In this document: in pieces, positions 48,456 through 57,306 of the stretch
Numbering within the stretch: the stretch's first letter is position 1
Layout of the letters: each line of letters opens with the position of its first letter
Notes under the pieces: generated by a model
Databases searched by the model: none
Seen by the model: only the letters and a program-made list of their open reading frames with translations
Told to the model about the DNA's origin: nothing
Made by a program: the position numbers and the translations under genes
DNA from: Gordonia sp. OPL2
GTDB lineage: Bacteria > Actinomycetota > Actinomycetes > Mycobacteriales > Mycobacteriaceae
Assembly: GCF_003797825.1 (NCBI RefSeq)
Contig: NZ_RKME01000017.1
Location: forward strand, 1-64,000
Direction: 5' to 3'
Length of the DNA: 64,000 nt

Positions 48456-48893
48456 TCACTTGTCTGCCTTTGCTTTTCGCAGACATGACGGACACTCACC
48501 CCAGAAGGTCACCTCAGCCTCGTCGATCCGGTAACCGTGATCGCGATCGGGAACGACGCAGGGCGCTTCACCGACGACACAGTCGATGTCGACGATCTCG
48601 CCACACGTTCGGCAGATGAGGTGATGGTGATTGTCGCCGGTTCGGGTCTCGTACCGCACCGGCGAACCCGCAGGCTCGATCCGACGCAACAATCCCCGCT
48701 CCGAGCAGGCCCGCAGAACGTCGTAGACCGTCTGGGTGGACACACCGCCCAGACGCGTCCGAACCCCCGCGGCGACCACATCCGCGGTCGAGTGCGGATG
48801 TGCGTGCAGGATCTCGAGCACCGCGAGACGCGGGGCGGTGACGCGCATGCCCGCCTCTCGGAGCTGTCGATGAAACCTGTCGTGATCCTGCAT
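48456..48893 (-). CDS. Fur-family metal/peroxide-responsive repressor (FurA/PerR-like)
   Basis: 145 residues. Winged helix (TAPRLAVLEILHAHPHSTADVV and VSTQTVYDVLRACSERGLL), the HHHLICRTCGEIVDIDC metal site, and the C-terminal CPSC pair for structural zinc. TAGGAT ends 7 nt before the ATG, so the mRNA is probably leaderless, as for mycobacterial furA. Although FurA usually lies beside katG, no catalase is present here; ohr and dps follow instead. Confidence 0.9.
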   Translation of the reverse strand: MQDHDRFHRQLREAGMRVTAPRLAVLEILHAHPHSTADVVAAGVRTRLGGVSTQTVYDVLRACSERGLLRRIEPAGSPVRYETRTGDNHHHLICRTCGEIVDIDCVVGEAPCVVPDRDHGYRIDEAEVTFWGECPSCLRKAKADK

Positions 48894-48912
48894 GAAACCA
48901 ATCCTACCGACG

Positions 48913-48951
48913 TTTCTGGAGTAGTTCCAGTTTTTGGATAAATTCCAGAAA
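48913..48951. promoter_or_regulatory. Operator of the Fur-type repressor gene
   Basis: TTTCTGGA (48913-48920) and TCCAGAAA (48944-48951) are exact inverted arms, and an internal CTGGA-GTAGT-TCCAG overlaps the first. The site covers the -20 to -58 region of the predicted leaderless promoter, ideal for autorepression. Confidence 0.68.
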
Positions 48952-49130
48952 ATGAGGCAACCCTGGCCTTACCAGCGTTCGGGTCGCGCCGGTCACGAGG
49001 CTCCCTTATCCTCGAGACCACGAGTTCGTGTGTAGCAGTCGGCAAGAGTCCGTCTGTTCGCGTCCGCGATGACCGCTCTCCCGGCGTCGCGTCGAAAAGC
49101 GCATGCGATCTCATCACCAGGAGAGATCAC

Positions 49131-50135
49131 ATGTCTGACGCCATTTCCGTCGACCGCGCCCACGCCATGACCGAACTCGACCGTGAGGCCGTGATGGGTG
49201 GCCTCGGCACCGAGACCACCGAGCGCGAGGTCCGACGGATCAGCCTCGCCGATCTGGATGACCGCCGCCCGCAGGTCACTGAGGAACTCTGGTCCGCAGC
49301 AACCGATATCGGATTCTTTCAGGTCGTCGACCACGGGATCGATCTGGCGGCTGTCGATCACGCCTTCGAGATGTCGGCGCGGTTCTTCGCCCTCCCCCGT
49401 CGGGTGAAGGAACAGTATCCGTTGAAGAAGGGGCAGAACGCGGGTTGGGAGTACATGACGCAGGTCCGTCCGTCGGTCGGCACACCCGATCAGAAGGAGT
49501 CCTACCAGTTCACCCGGCCACGCATGGAAGGTCTGTGGCCCAGCGAGGACGAACTGGCCGGATTTCGTTCCACCATCGAGGATTTCGAGTCCCGATGCCA
49601 TCGACTCGCGATGGATCTGCTCAGCTGCTTCGCCGAGCGACTCGGGCTCGACCGCGACTTCTTCACCCGCGCCCACGACCCGGCGTCGGCGGCCTACCAG
49701 AGCACGCTCCGCCTCCTGCACTACTACGCCTTCCCCGACGACCTCCTCGACGAGGACAACGTCTGGCGCGCGGGCGCGCACACCGACTTCGATGTCCTCA
49801 CCCTCCTGTTCCAGCGATCGGGACAGGGCGGCCTGCAGGTCCTGCCGGGCGCGGAGGCCCACAGCGAGGCGTGGACGCCGATCGAGCCGTCCGACGACGC
49901 CATCACCTGCAACATCGGCGACATGCTGATGCGATGGTCGGACGACCGGCTGCCGTCGAACTTCCACCGCGTCCGCGCGCCACGCCGCGGCGAGTACAGC
50001 GGCCCGCGCTACACCATCGCGTATTTCGCCCAGGCCGACATGGACGTGACCATCGAGAGCGCCGGCGGCACGTATCCCCCGATCACCGCTGCCGACTACA
50101 TCGCGCAGCGCATCGCGGCCAACTTCGCGAAGTAG
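49131..50135 (+). CDS. 2-oxoglutarate/Fe(II)-dependent dioxygenase, isopenicillin-N-synthase type
   Basis: 334 residues. The N-terminal DIOX_N segment is ELWSAATDIGFFQVVDHGID, the iron triad is His-x-Asp in GAHTDFDVLTLL plus His in SNFHRVRAP, and the 2-oxoglutarate-binding R-x-T occurs in GPRYTIAYFAQ. Family members hydroxylate, desaturate or ring-close small molecules. AGGAGAG precedes the ATG. The amidohydrolase begins four bases after its stop, so the two enzymes likely work on one substrate, possibly a nitrogen heterocycle (inference). Confidence 0.88.
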   Translation: MSDAISVDRAHAMTELDREAVMGGLGTETTEREVRRISLADLDDRRPQVTEELWSAATDIGFFQVVDHGIDLAAVDHAFEMSARFFALPRRVKEQYPLKKGQNAGWEYMTQVRPSVGTPDQKESYQFTRPRMEGLWPSEDELAGFRSTIEDFESRCHRLAMDLLSCFAERLGLDRDFFTRAHDPASAAYQSTLRLLHYYAFPDDLLDEDNVWRAGAHTDFDVLTLLFQRSGQGGLQVLPGAEAHSEAWTPIEPSDDAITCNIGDMLMRWSDDRLPSNFHRVRAPRRGEYSGPRYTIAYFAQADMDVTIESAGGTYPPITAADYIAQRIAANFAK

Positions 50136-50139
50136 TGCC

Positions 50140-51504
50140 ATGACGCTCCCAAAACGCCCCGGCGACAATGCATCCGACGACATGAGAACTGACCACCCCA
50201 CATCGACGATTCCGCCGACGACCCTGACCGACGTCACCGTCTACACCGGCGGTCACTGGCGGGCCCACCAGGACGTCCGGGTCGTCGATGGTGCGATCGC
50301 CTCGATCGAGGACACCGCCCATCCGTCCGACGCCGCAGGCGGATTCGTCATCCCGGGGTTCGTGAACACCCATACCCATCTCCAGCAGTCGCTGATGCGC
50401 GGCATCGCCGAATGCACGCCGTTGCTCGAGTGGCTGCTCGCCGTCGGCGAGCAATCCGTGGCCATCACCCCCGAACGGGCCTACCTCGCAGCAGTATCGG
50501 CCTGCCTGGAGGCGCTGCGGTCCGGGACGACGACCGTCGTCGAACACATGTGGCCACACCCGTCGGACGACGTCCACGACGCGGTCATACAGGCATTGCG
50601 GGACACCGGGATTCGCGCGATCCTCGGACGCGGTGTGGCCGATCGACCGGACGCGTCGCGGAAGTGGGGATTCGAGCCCAGACTCATGCAGCCGCTGGGT
50701 GACGTCCTCGATCATGTCGATCGTCTGCGGCAGCACGCCGACGGGACGCGCGTCGGTATCGCTCTCGCCGTGCCGAATCCGCGTTCGGTGACCGACGCCG
50801 GGATGGAAACCATCCGCGGATTCGCACAGGAGCGCGACCTCCCGGTCTCCATCCACTTGCTGGAGACCCCCACCGACGACCTGATGTGTCGCGAACATGC
50901 CGGGATCGGCGCGGTCGAGCATCTCGATCGCAACGGCTTCCTCTGGGATCGCGTTCTCGCCGTCCACTGCGTGGAACTCGACGCCGACGGTCGGCGCACC
51001 CTTCACGAACGCGGAGTCGCGGTGTCGCACAACCCGTTGTCGAACATGCGCTTGGGCAGCGGCATCGCACCGGTGCCGGCGATGCTCGACCTCGGACTCG
51101 CGGTGGGACTCGGCGTCGACGGTGCGGCGAGCAACGACACACAGGACATGTTCGAGACGCTGCGCATCGCGGCCTATCTGCAGCGTGCCGTCCACCGCCG
51201 GGCCGATCTTCTGGGTTACGGCGAGATGCTCGACATCGCGTGCGGCGGTGCCAATGCAACACTCGGTCTGCCCGAAGTCGTCGGCGGGATCGCCGTGGGT
51301 GGGCGCGCGGACCTGACTGTCATCCGGTTCGACCGCGACTACGCGACACTGCCCGTCCGTGATCCCGGTGCCTCCCTGCTGACCACGGGATCACGATCGA
51401 TCGTGGAGACCGTGATGGTCGACGGCGACATCGTCGTCGCCGACGGCCGGAGCACTCGGATCGACGAGGCAGCCTTCACAAAGGAGTTGTCGGCGCTGGA
51501 GTGA
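50140..51504 (+). CDS. Amidohydrolase-superfamily deaminase-like enzyme (TRZ/ATZ type)
   Basis: 454 residues. Metal motif PGFVNTHTHLQQSLMRG, later ILAVHCVELD, VSHNPLSNMRLGSG and LGVDGAASNDTQDMFE match the cytosine/guanine deaminase-like and chlorohydrolase branch. These hydrolyse C-N bonds of pyrimidines, purines or triazines. The ATG at 50140 lies four bases after the dioxygenase stop; a Met 14 codons later is also possible. Substrate unknown. Confidence 0.88.
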   Translation: MTLPKRPGDNASDDMRTDHPTSTIPPTTLTDVTVYTGGHWRAHQDVRVVDGAIASIEDTAHPSDAAGGFVIPGFVNTHTHLQQSLMRGIAECTPLLEWLLAVGEQSVAITPERAYLAAVSACLEALRSGTTTVVEHMWPHPSDDVHDAVIQALRDTGIRAILGRGVADRPDASRKWGFEPRLMQPLGDVLDHVDRLRQHADGTRVGIALAVPNPRSVTDAGMETIRGFAQERDLPVSIHLLETPTDDLMCREHAGIGAVEHLDRNGFLWDRVLAVHCVELDADGRRTLHERGVAVSHNPLSNMRLGSGIAPVPAMLDLGLAVGLGVDGAASNDTQDMFETLRIAAYLQRAVHRRADLLGYGEMLDIACGGANATLGLPEVVGGIAVGGRADLTVIRFDRDYATLPVRDPGASLLTTGSRSIVETVMVDGDIVVADGRSTRIDEAAFTKELSALE

Positions 51505-51519
51505 GGCCGGCCGACCCCC

Positions 51520-51692
51520 GATCCCTCAGGAGCGAGGCGCCACGCGACCCCGGTCCCTGAGGAGCGAGGCACCACGCGTCCCCGGTCCCTGAGGAGCGAG
51601 GCGCCAGCCGAGCGTCACGAAGGGCCCTTCGTGACGCTCGCAAGCTCGCTCCTCAGGGACCAGATCCGAAGCGAGGCGCCGTATCGAGATCA
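51520..51692. repeat. Family B palindrome with 32-bp tandem units and an attached family A end
   Basis: Units beginning G(A/G)TCCCTSAGGAGCGAGG start at 51520, 51552 and 51584 (32-bp period). From 51584 the element becomes a palindrome: outer arms 51584-51600 and 51645-51661 (17 bp, exact) and inner arms 51612-51624 and 51625-51637 (13 bp, exact, no loop). It then joins the end of a family A element (GTATCGAGATCA), whose last bases are the stop codon of the next - strand gene. Confidence 0.93.
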
Positions 51693-52343
51693 CCGCGCCC
51701 GCAGCATCATTGTCGGACGCATCCGAGTGGACACCGGCAGCCATTGATTGACCGACCGTCGCAACGTCATCAGGGCGGCGACCACCAGCAGACCGAACTG
51801 CACCCAACCGAGCACCGCCATCGCCGACGGCACCTCGGGGTAATCGAAGAGCAGGTCGACACCGATCGGAATACAGAGCAGATTCACCACGACGGCGGAG
51901 AGGAAGAAGTTGCGGCAGTTGCGGCTGTGATGGGTGGCGGCGGCGGCGAGCAACGCGTACTCGACGACCAGGAACACCACGATCATGATCAGCATGAACG
52001 GCGGGAAGAACCCGGCGAGGGAATCCACCCGATCCGCCGGGCTCGCGTTGCGCGGGTCGTCGACGACACCCTCAAGCAACCGGGCGCGCAGCAGGTCGGT
52101 GATCGTCGACAGGTTCACAAAGCCGTACACGGCGCTGACCAGCCCCGCGAGCGCGGCTCCCCACCACGCCACCCGCGCGTGCAGTACGAGTGCGGCCGGC
52201 GGTGGTCCGGGATCGTCGAATCGTTCCGGATAGAGGTTGGCCTCGTCGCGATCCTTCGACCTTCGCGCGATGGCCGCCAGGTCCTCCGCATCCAGTTCGG
52301 CCTGCGTGGGGACTCGATCGGCGTCGTCGGCGGGTTCGGTCAT
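51690..52343 (-). CDS. Hypothetical membrane protein with four helices
   Basis: 217 residues. A ~50-residue acidic N-terminus (MTEPADDADRVPTQAELDAE) is followed by four hydrophobic helices, ending VLGWVQFGLLVVAALMTLRRSV. No family recognised. The stop codon (complement of 51690-51692) is contributed by a dispersed repeat. The frame is open to 52370, but the ATG at 52343 starts the recognisable protein. Confidence 0.68.
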   Translation of the reverse strand: MTEPADDADRVPTQAELDAEDLAAIARRSKDRDEANLYPERFDDPGPPPAALVLHARVAWWGAALAGLVSAVYGFVNLSTITDLLRARLLEGVVDDPRNASPADRVDSLAGFFPPFMLIMIVVFLVVEYALLAAAATHHSRNCRNFFLSAVVVNLLCIPIGVDLLFDYPEVPSAMAVLGWVQFGLLVVAALMTLRRSVNQWLPVSTRMRPTMMLRAR

Positions 52344-52422
52344 GTCACCGATTGTCGCACCGCCGTGCAAGGCGGCGAGATCATCGCCGTCGATGGCGCC
52401 CAGTACCGCGGCGAAACGATCG

Positions 52423-53847
52423 TCACGGCGCGATCTTCAGCATCCGGCCGACTGTCGCCTGCCACAACGCGCCGTCGCGTCCGATGGTGCCGGTCAGTTC
52501 GAGCGGCTCGTCGACCGGACCTTCACCCACCTTCAGTGTCCGGACACGCTTACCGGTGGCGAAATCCGTTGCCACGTAATCGATCGGTCCGAACTGCTGG
52601 ATTCCGCCCGGCCGGTACGGGCCGTAACCGAGGGCGTGGATCAGACCGTCCGCGCGCGACAGTCGTGGCAATGTCGCGATGCGGTCGTCGTTCTCCCAGA
52701 TCCGCCGACAACCCTGCGCCGAGACGTCGATCCGCGTGCTGCCGCCGACGAACGGGGCGTTGCCCGGCACGCTGGGGCCGTCGACCGCCATCGGCGGGTA
52801 CTGATAGCCGTAGGTGCTGGGGATGACCAGCGAGTTGCCCCACGCCATGGGCGAGTTCTCAGTGCCCTGACCCGACCGCACGAAGGCCGGCATCCGGCAG
52901 ACCGTCGAGCCGGTGTCGCTGTCGTAGACGATGAGTTGCGGGCGGTCGGCGTTGTCGACGATGGCGACCCAGCCGTCGCCGCCGGGCCCGAAGTAGGTCG
53001 GGGTCGTACCCGATCCCCAGGTCAACTGGCCCGGTCGGCGAGCCTGACCGCGGTCGTACGCGCGGCGCCAGACCACGCGGGGAACGCCGTCGGCGCCGGC
53101 CCGCATCTCGTAGAGCGCGTGCGTGGTGAGGATCGACGCGCCTGACGCCCGGACGGACAGACCGTTGCCGAGGCGCTCACCACGCGGCAGGTGGGTCGAC
53201 CGGATCCGCTTGTCCCGGTCGACGGTCCCGACGACCCCGCGCGTGGTCGCGAACCAGATCCGCCCGTCGAAGTCGGGCGCCAGACCGGTGATCGCATCGC
53301 CGTCGGGTATCTGACGCGACACATCGATCCGGTCGTCGACGACGATGCGCCACTGTCCACCCGACTTTCGATGTGCCACACGCAGAATCGACCCGGAACC
53401 GTCGGCGACGACTACCCGGTCACGGTCGTCGAGGTAGCCGTACACACCGCCGAGCAAACCGCCCTTGGTCAGCTGCAGACGGGCCAGCGGCGCCGCCGTG
53501 GCCGGGTCGAACAGCGTGACCGTGGGAACCGCGAACGCGGCCGGCGCCGTGCCGATGAACTGCGTGCACAACGACACCGGTAATCCGTCGCGGCCGATGA
53601 AGGTCGCGGCACACGCGCCACCCGGCACGGACGACGCGGCCAGGCGTGCCGTGCGACCGGGACCGCGGAACGGTGTCGAATCCGTCGACCACAGGTCACC
53701 GTGCATCAGAGAGGTGCCGGTAGGCCCCACCCCGGTCGCCGGCCCCGGGGCCGCCGGCGCAGCCTGTGCGATCTCGCCGAGAACTCCCATCCCCAGCAGG
53801 ACCGCGATCGCGATCGCCGGCCACCGACATGCTCGAACGCCCATCAT
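52423..53847 (-). CDS. Secreted protein, probable beta-propeller, unknown function
   Basis: 474 residues from the ATG at 53847, with GGGGG three bases upstream. The signal peptide (VRACRWPAIAIAVLLGMGVL) ends near QAAPAAPG. The body has repeated strands such as DRDRVVVADGSGSILRV, FDGRIWFATTRGVVGTVDRD and GDGWVAIVDNADRPQLIVYD, the rhythm of a six- or seven-bladed propeller (SMP-30/NHL-like). Several Cys pairs suggest disulfides. Function unknown. Confidence 0.72.
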   Translation of the reverse strand: MMGVRACRWPAIAIAVLLGMGVLGEIAQAAPAAPGPATGVGPTGTSLMHGDLWSTDSTPFRGPGRTARLAASSVPGGACAATFIGRDGLPVSLCTQFIGTAPAAFAVPTVTLFDPATAAPLARLQLTKGGLLGGVYGYLDDRDRVVVADGSGSILRVAHRKSGGQWRIVVDDRIDVSRQIPDGDAITGLAPDFDGRIWFATTRGVVGTVDRDKRIRSTHLPRGERLGNGLSVRASGASILTTHALYEMRAGADGVPRVVWRRAYDRGQARRPGQLTWGSGTTPTYFGPGGDGWVAIVDNADRPQLIVYDSDTGSTVCRMPAFVRSGQGTENSPMAWGNSLVIPSTYGYQYPPMAVDGPSVPGNAPFVGGSTRIDVSAQGCRRIWENDDRIATLPRLSRADGLIHALGYGPYRPGGIQQFGPIDYVATDFATGKRVRTLKVGEGPVDEPLELTGTIGRDGALWQATVGRMLKIAP

Positions 53848-53915
53848 CGACCCCCACATGCCGTACAGCACATCACATCTGCCGAGCCGGATCGAGCGTC
53901 ACGCTGCCACTCGTG

Positions 53916-55214
53916 TCAGCGCGAGAACTCCCCGAGGATGAAGTTCGTGGCAGGCAGCAGCGTGGTGAGCATCGGGAGTGCGTGATTCACGACGAGTCCC
54001 GGGAAGATCGGCGGGATGTCGTTGGTCACCATGCCGACGTCGGCTCCCTGGGCGCGCCAGTCGCGGTAGAGCTGATCGACCTGGCCGTATGGGATGACGT
54101 CGTCGTTGATGCCACCTTCGAGAAGGACCGGGGCGTTCGGCTTGAGAGTGCCGATGCGTTGTTCGGCGACAACCGCTTTCGCCTCGGGGTTGCGGGCGAT
54201 CACCTGGGAGAGCGGCTGACCGTTTCGCGTCCATTGCGTGGTGTGCTGAAATCCGAAGGCGAGGCCGGTGTCACCGATGCACTGGGTCGCGACCTGGGCG
54301 AGGACCCGACGGCCTGCCGGCGTGGTCTCCCGATCGAGGATCGGACGCAGCGCCGGGTAGCGGGCGGTGAGCCCGTTGATCGCGTAACCGATGCCGCCGA
54401 CGATGAAGGTCCCGTCGATGCGGTCGATGACCTTGGCGAGGTCTGCGGGCGGTGCGCCGGCGTAGGTGGCCTTGACGTTGAGGTCCGGGGCGTAGGTCGC
54501 GGCGAGTTCGGCGGCCGAGGCGGCAGCGCCTCCGCCCTGGGAATAGCCGGAGAATCCGACAGGCGAGTTCGCGGGCGCGCCGGCGACGCGCAGGGCCGCG
54601 CGGGCGGCGTCGAGCATGGCGTGCCCGGACTCCGCACGGTTGACGTAGGTGTGGATTCCCGGCGTACCCATCCCGATGTAGTCGGTCATCGCGACCCGGA
54701 CACCGTTGAGCAACAGGAGGTTCATCTCCAGCGCGGAGTAGTTGACCGCGATGCTCGGCTTGGCCGGGTCGATGTTCAGCGGGAAGCTCATCAGCTTCGA
54801 GCCCGCGCACTGATCACCCTGCCCGACGGTGCCCGGCCCGAGCACGACGGTCGGGCGCGGGCCCTTGCCCTTCCACGACGCGGTCGGTTCGACGACGGTC
54901 CCGGTCACCGGGGCGGGCGTGCCGTCCTGGTATCGCGAGGTGTACATGATCCGCGTCGCCGTTCCCGGCCACTGGTTCTTGACCCCGGGGATCTGCAGCA
55001 GCAGCGGGCTGGGCTGGCTGCGGATGACCGCGCCGGGTTCGGCGGAGAACTGCGCCGGCGGCGTGTAGAAGTCGCCGGCGGCCGACGCGGTCGGCGGCGT
55101 CATGGACACCGCCGCACCGACGATCAGACCACTGATGGCGACCGCACCGAGCCGTCGAAGACGCCTCCTCGGCGCACCTGTGACCGTTGAGAAGATCCCC
55201 CGCATGTGTCTCAT
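53916..55214 (-). CDS. Secreted lipase (LIP/secretory lipase family)
   Basis: 432 residues. The signal peptide (RRLGAVAISGLIVGAAVSM) ends near PTASAAGDF. The alpha/beta-hydrolase nucleophile is in GFSGYSQGGGAAAS, the acid lies near GGINDDVIPYGQ, and the His is in VNHALPM. The layout matches secretory lipases (Candida LIP-like, common in mycolic-acid bacteria), which hydrolyse triacylglycerols outside the cell. Starts at 55214 or 55205; TAGCTT lies eight bases before the first. Confidence 0.9.
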   Translation of the reverse strand: MRHMRGIFSTVTGAPRRRLRRLGAVAISGLIVGAAVSMTPPTASAAGDFYTPPAQFSAEPGAVIRSQPSPLLLQIPGVKNQWPGTATRIMYTSRYQDGTPAPVTGTVVEPTASWKGKGPRPTVVLGPGTVGQGDQCAGSKLMSFPLNIDPAKPSIAVNYSALEMNLLLLNGVRVAMTDYIGMGTPGIHTYVNRAESGHAMLDAARAALRVAGAPANSPVGFSGYSQGGGAAASAAELAATYAPDLNVKATYAGAPPADLAKVIDRIDGTFIVGGIGYAINGLTARYPALRPILDRETTPAGRRVLAQVATQCIGDTGLAFGFQHTTQWTRNGQPLSQVIARNPEAKAVVAEQRIGTLKPNAPVLLEGGINDDVIPYGQVDQLYRDWRAQGADVGMVTNDIPPIFPGLVVNHALPMLTTLLPATNFILGEFSR

Positions 55215-55271
55215 GGTCAGGTAAGCTACCGCACAGTAACTTGGACGGGTGACCGGGGTCTCGCTCAGTGG

Positions 55272-56681
55272 TCAGATCACCAGTCCGAGCAACAGGACGA
55301 CGATCAGTCCGGTCACCGACAACACGGTCTCCATCATCGACCAGGTCTTGAAGGTCTGGCCGACCGTCATGCCGAAGTACTCCTTGACCAGCCAGAACCC
55401 TGCGTCGTTGACATGGGAGAGGAAGACCGATCCGGCGCCGATGGCGAGTACGACCAACGAGACCTCGCCGGCGCTGAGTCCGTCGACCAGTCCGAGCATG
55501 AGCGACGACGCCGTGATCGTCGCGACCGTCGCCGAACCGGTCGCCAACCGGATGAGGGCGGCGAGGATCCAGGCGAGCAGCAGCACCGAGATGTTGACGT
55601 CCTTGGCCCAGTCCGCGAGCAGCGTGCCGATTCCGGTGTCGACGAGAACCTGTTTGAACCCGCCGCCGGCGGCGACGATGAGCAGGATGCCGGCGATCGC
55701 CGGCAGGGCCGCACCGGTGCACTTCGAGATCGTCTCGCGGTCCATCCCCGATCCTCGACCGAGGGTGAACATCGCGACGACGACGGCGATCAGAAGCGCG
55801 ATGACCGGGGTGCCGAGTACGTCGAGGACCTGGCGCACCGGCTGGTTCTCGTCGTCGACGAAGATCTCCGCGAGCGCCTTGCCCAGCATCAGGACGACGG
55901 GTAGCAGGACACTGAACATGGTGATCCCGAAGCCCGGTCGACGGGTCGTCGGGCCGTCGCCGGGGTCGGCGTCGAAGGTCTCCGGGATGGGGACGGTCAC
56001 CCACCGTCCGGCCAGCGTGCCGAACAGCGGCCCGGCCACGACGATCGTCGGGATCGCCACGAGCACACCGAGTGCGAGCGTGGTGCCGAGATCAGCGCCG
56101 AGTGCGTCGATGGCGACCAGCGGGCCGGGGTGGGGCGGCACGAATCCGTGCATGGCGGACAGGCCGGCGAGCGCGGGGATGCCGATGACGATCAGTCCAA
56201 GGCCAGACCGTCGTGCCACGAGATAGATCACCGGCATCAGCAGGACGAGGCCGATCTCGAAGAACATCGGCAGGCCGATGATCGCGCCGACCAGCGCCAT
56301 CGCCCACGGCAACATACGCGGCGAGGCGTGGCCGACGATGGTGTCGACGATCTCGTCCGCGCCGCCCGAATCGGCGAGCAACTTGGCGAACATCGCACCG
56401 AGCGCGATCAGGATGCCGACGCCGGCGGCCGTCGTGCCGAAGCCCTCGGTGAACGAATCCAGGAGCGTCGGAATCGATTCCCCCGCAACGATGCCGACGG
56501 TCGCGGCGCCGCCGATCAGGGCGAGGAACGGATGCACCTTGGCGAGCGTGATCGCCACGACGATCACGGCAATGCCGGCCAAGGCGGCCACGATCAGCTG
56601 CCATCCGGGCGCCACCGGTTCGGGCAACTCGGTGTCGGCGGCGAGAACGGTCAGTGTTGGGTTCGCGAGCAGCGTGGTCAT
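55272..56681 (-). CDS. gntP: Gluconate permease (GntP family)
   Basis: 469 residues with 12-14 helices. Family stretches are AKVHPFLALIGGAATVGIVAG, EGFGTTAAGVGILIALGAMF, GFVPPHPGPLVAID and FLSHVNDAGFWLVKEYFGM, diagnostic of GntP. It imports gluconate with protons. The ATG overlaps the gluconokinase stop as ATGA, so kinase and permease are coupled. Repression by the divergent GntR-type gene is likely. Confidence 0.94.
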   Translation of the reverse strand: MTTLLANPTLTVLAADTELPEPVAPGWQLIVAALAGIAVIVVAITLAKVHPFLALIGGAATVGIVAGESIPTLLDSFTEGFGTTAAGVGILIALGAMFAKLLADSGGADEIVDTIVGHASPRMLPWAMALVGAIIGLPMFFEIGLVLLMPVIYLVARRSGLGLIVIGIPALAGLSAMHGFVPPHPGPLVAIDALGADLGTTLALGVLVAIPTIVVAGPLFGTLAGRWVTVPIPETFDADPGDGPTTRRPGFGITMFSVLLPVVLMLGKALAEIFVDDENQPVRQVLDVLGTPVIALLIAVVVAMFTLGRGSGMDRETISKCTGAALPAIAGILLIVAAGGGFKQVLVDTGIGTLLADWAKDVNISVLLLAWILAALIRLATGSATVATITASSLMLGLVDGLSAGEVSLVVLAIGAGSVFLSHVNDAGFWLVKEYFGMTVGQTFKTWSMMETVLSVTGLIVVLLLGLVI

Positions 56682-57181
56682 CGGGTCACTCCGTCCTCGA
56701 GTGCGGACACCGACCGGTCGACGATCTGGTCCACGCTCTGATCGACGTCGACGACGCCTCCTCGCTCGTCGGCGTCGAGCGGTTCGAGAGTGGCGAACTG
56801 CGATTCCAGCAGTGCAGCCGGCATGAAGTGGCCGGGCCGCGAGGCCTGTCGTCGGGCGATGACCTCGAGCGGGCCGTCGAGGTGGACGAAGAACACCGAC
56901 GGTTCGTGGGACCGGAGTTGATCGCGGTACGAGCGCTTGAGCGCCGAACAGCTCATGACACCACCTTCGGCGTGATCGGCGAGCCATTGTCCGATCGACT
57001 CGAGCCACGGACGTCGGTCATCGTCGTCGAGCGCGTGCCCGGCGGACATCTTGGCGATGTTCTCGGGGGAATGGAAGTCGTCCGCGTCCGCGAACGGGAC
57101 CCTCAGACGCTGAGCCAATGCCGCTCCCACGGTCGACTTACCCGACCCTGACACACCCATCACGACCACAGGTGACTGCAT
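56678..57181 (-). CDS. gntK: Gluconokinase
   Basis: 167 residues. P-loop GVSGSGKSTVGAALA, substrate segment FADADDFHSPENIAKMSAGHALDDDDRRPWL, and SCSALKRSYRDQLR are the bacterial GntK signatures. It phosphorylates gluconate to 6-phosphogluconate, feeding the pentose-phosphate pathway. AAGGAG lies eight bases before the ATG. First gene of the gntK-gntP operon. Confidence 0.95.
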   Translation of the reverse strand: MQSPVVVMGVSGSGKSTVGAALAQRLRVPFADADDFHSPENIAKMSAGHALDDDDRRPWLESIGQWLADHAEGGVMSCSALKRSYRDQLRSHEPSVFFVHLDGPLEVIARRQASRPGHFMPAALLESQFATLEPLDADERGGVVDVDQSVDQIVDRSVSALEDGVTR

Positions 57182-57229
57182 ACCCGCTCCTTACCCAGTT
57201 GTGCTGCTGGTCACACAGACTGCCTCATT

Positions 57230-57238
57230 AGTCATACT
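57230..57238. promoter_or_regulatory. Candidate GntR-family operator
   Basis: AGT-CAT-ACT has the GT-N3-AC core of FadR-subfamily GntR operators and lies in the 125-base gap between gntK and the divergent GntR-type gene, in the most A/T-rich part. Confidence 0.5.
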
Positions 57239-57306
57239 TTTGCAAGATCTCGACGACACAAGTACTCACATTCGGCAGATTCGCGGATCAATGGGAAGAT
57301 GATTGG

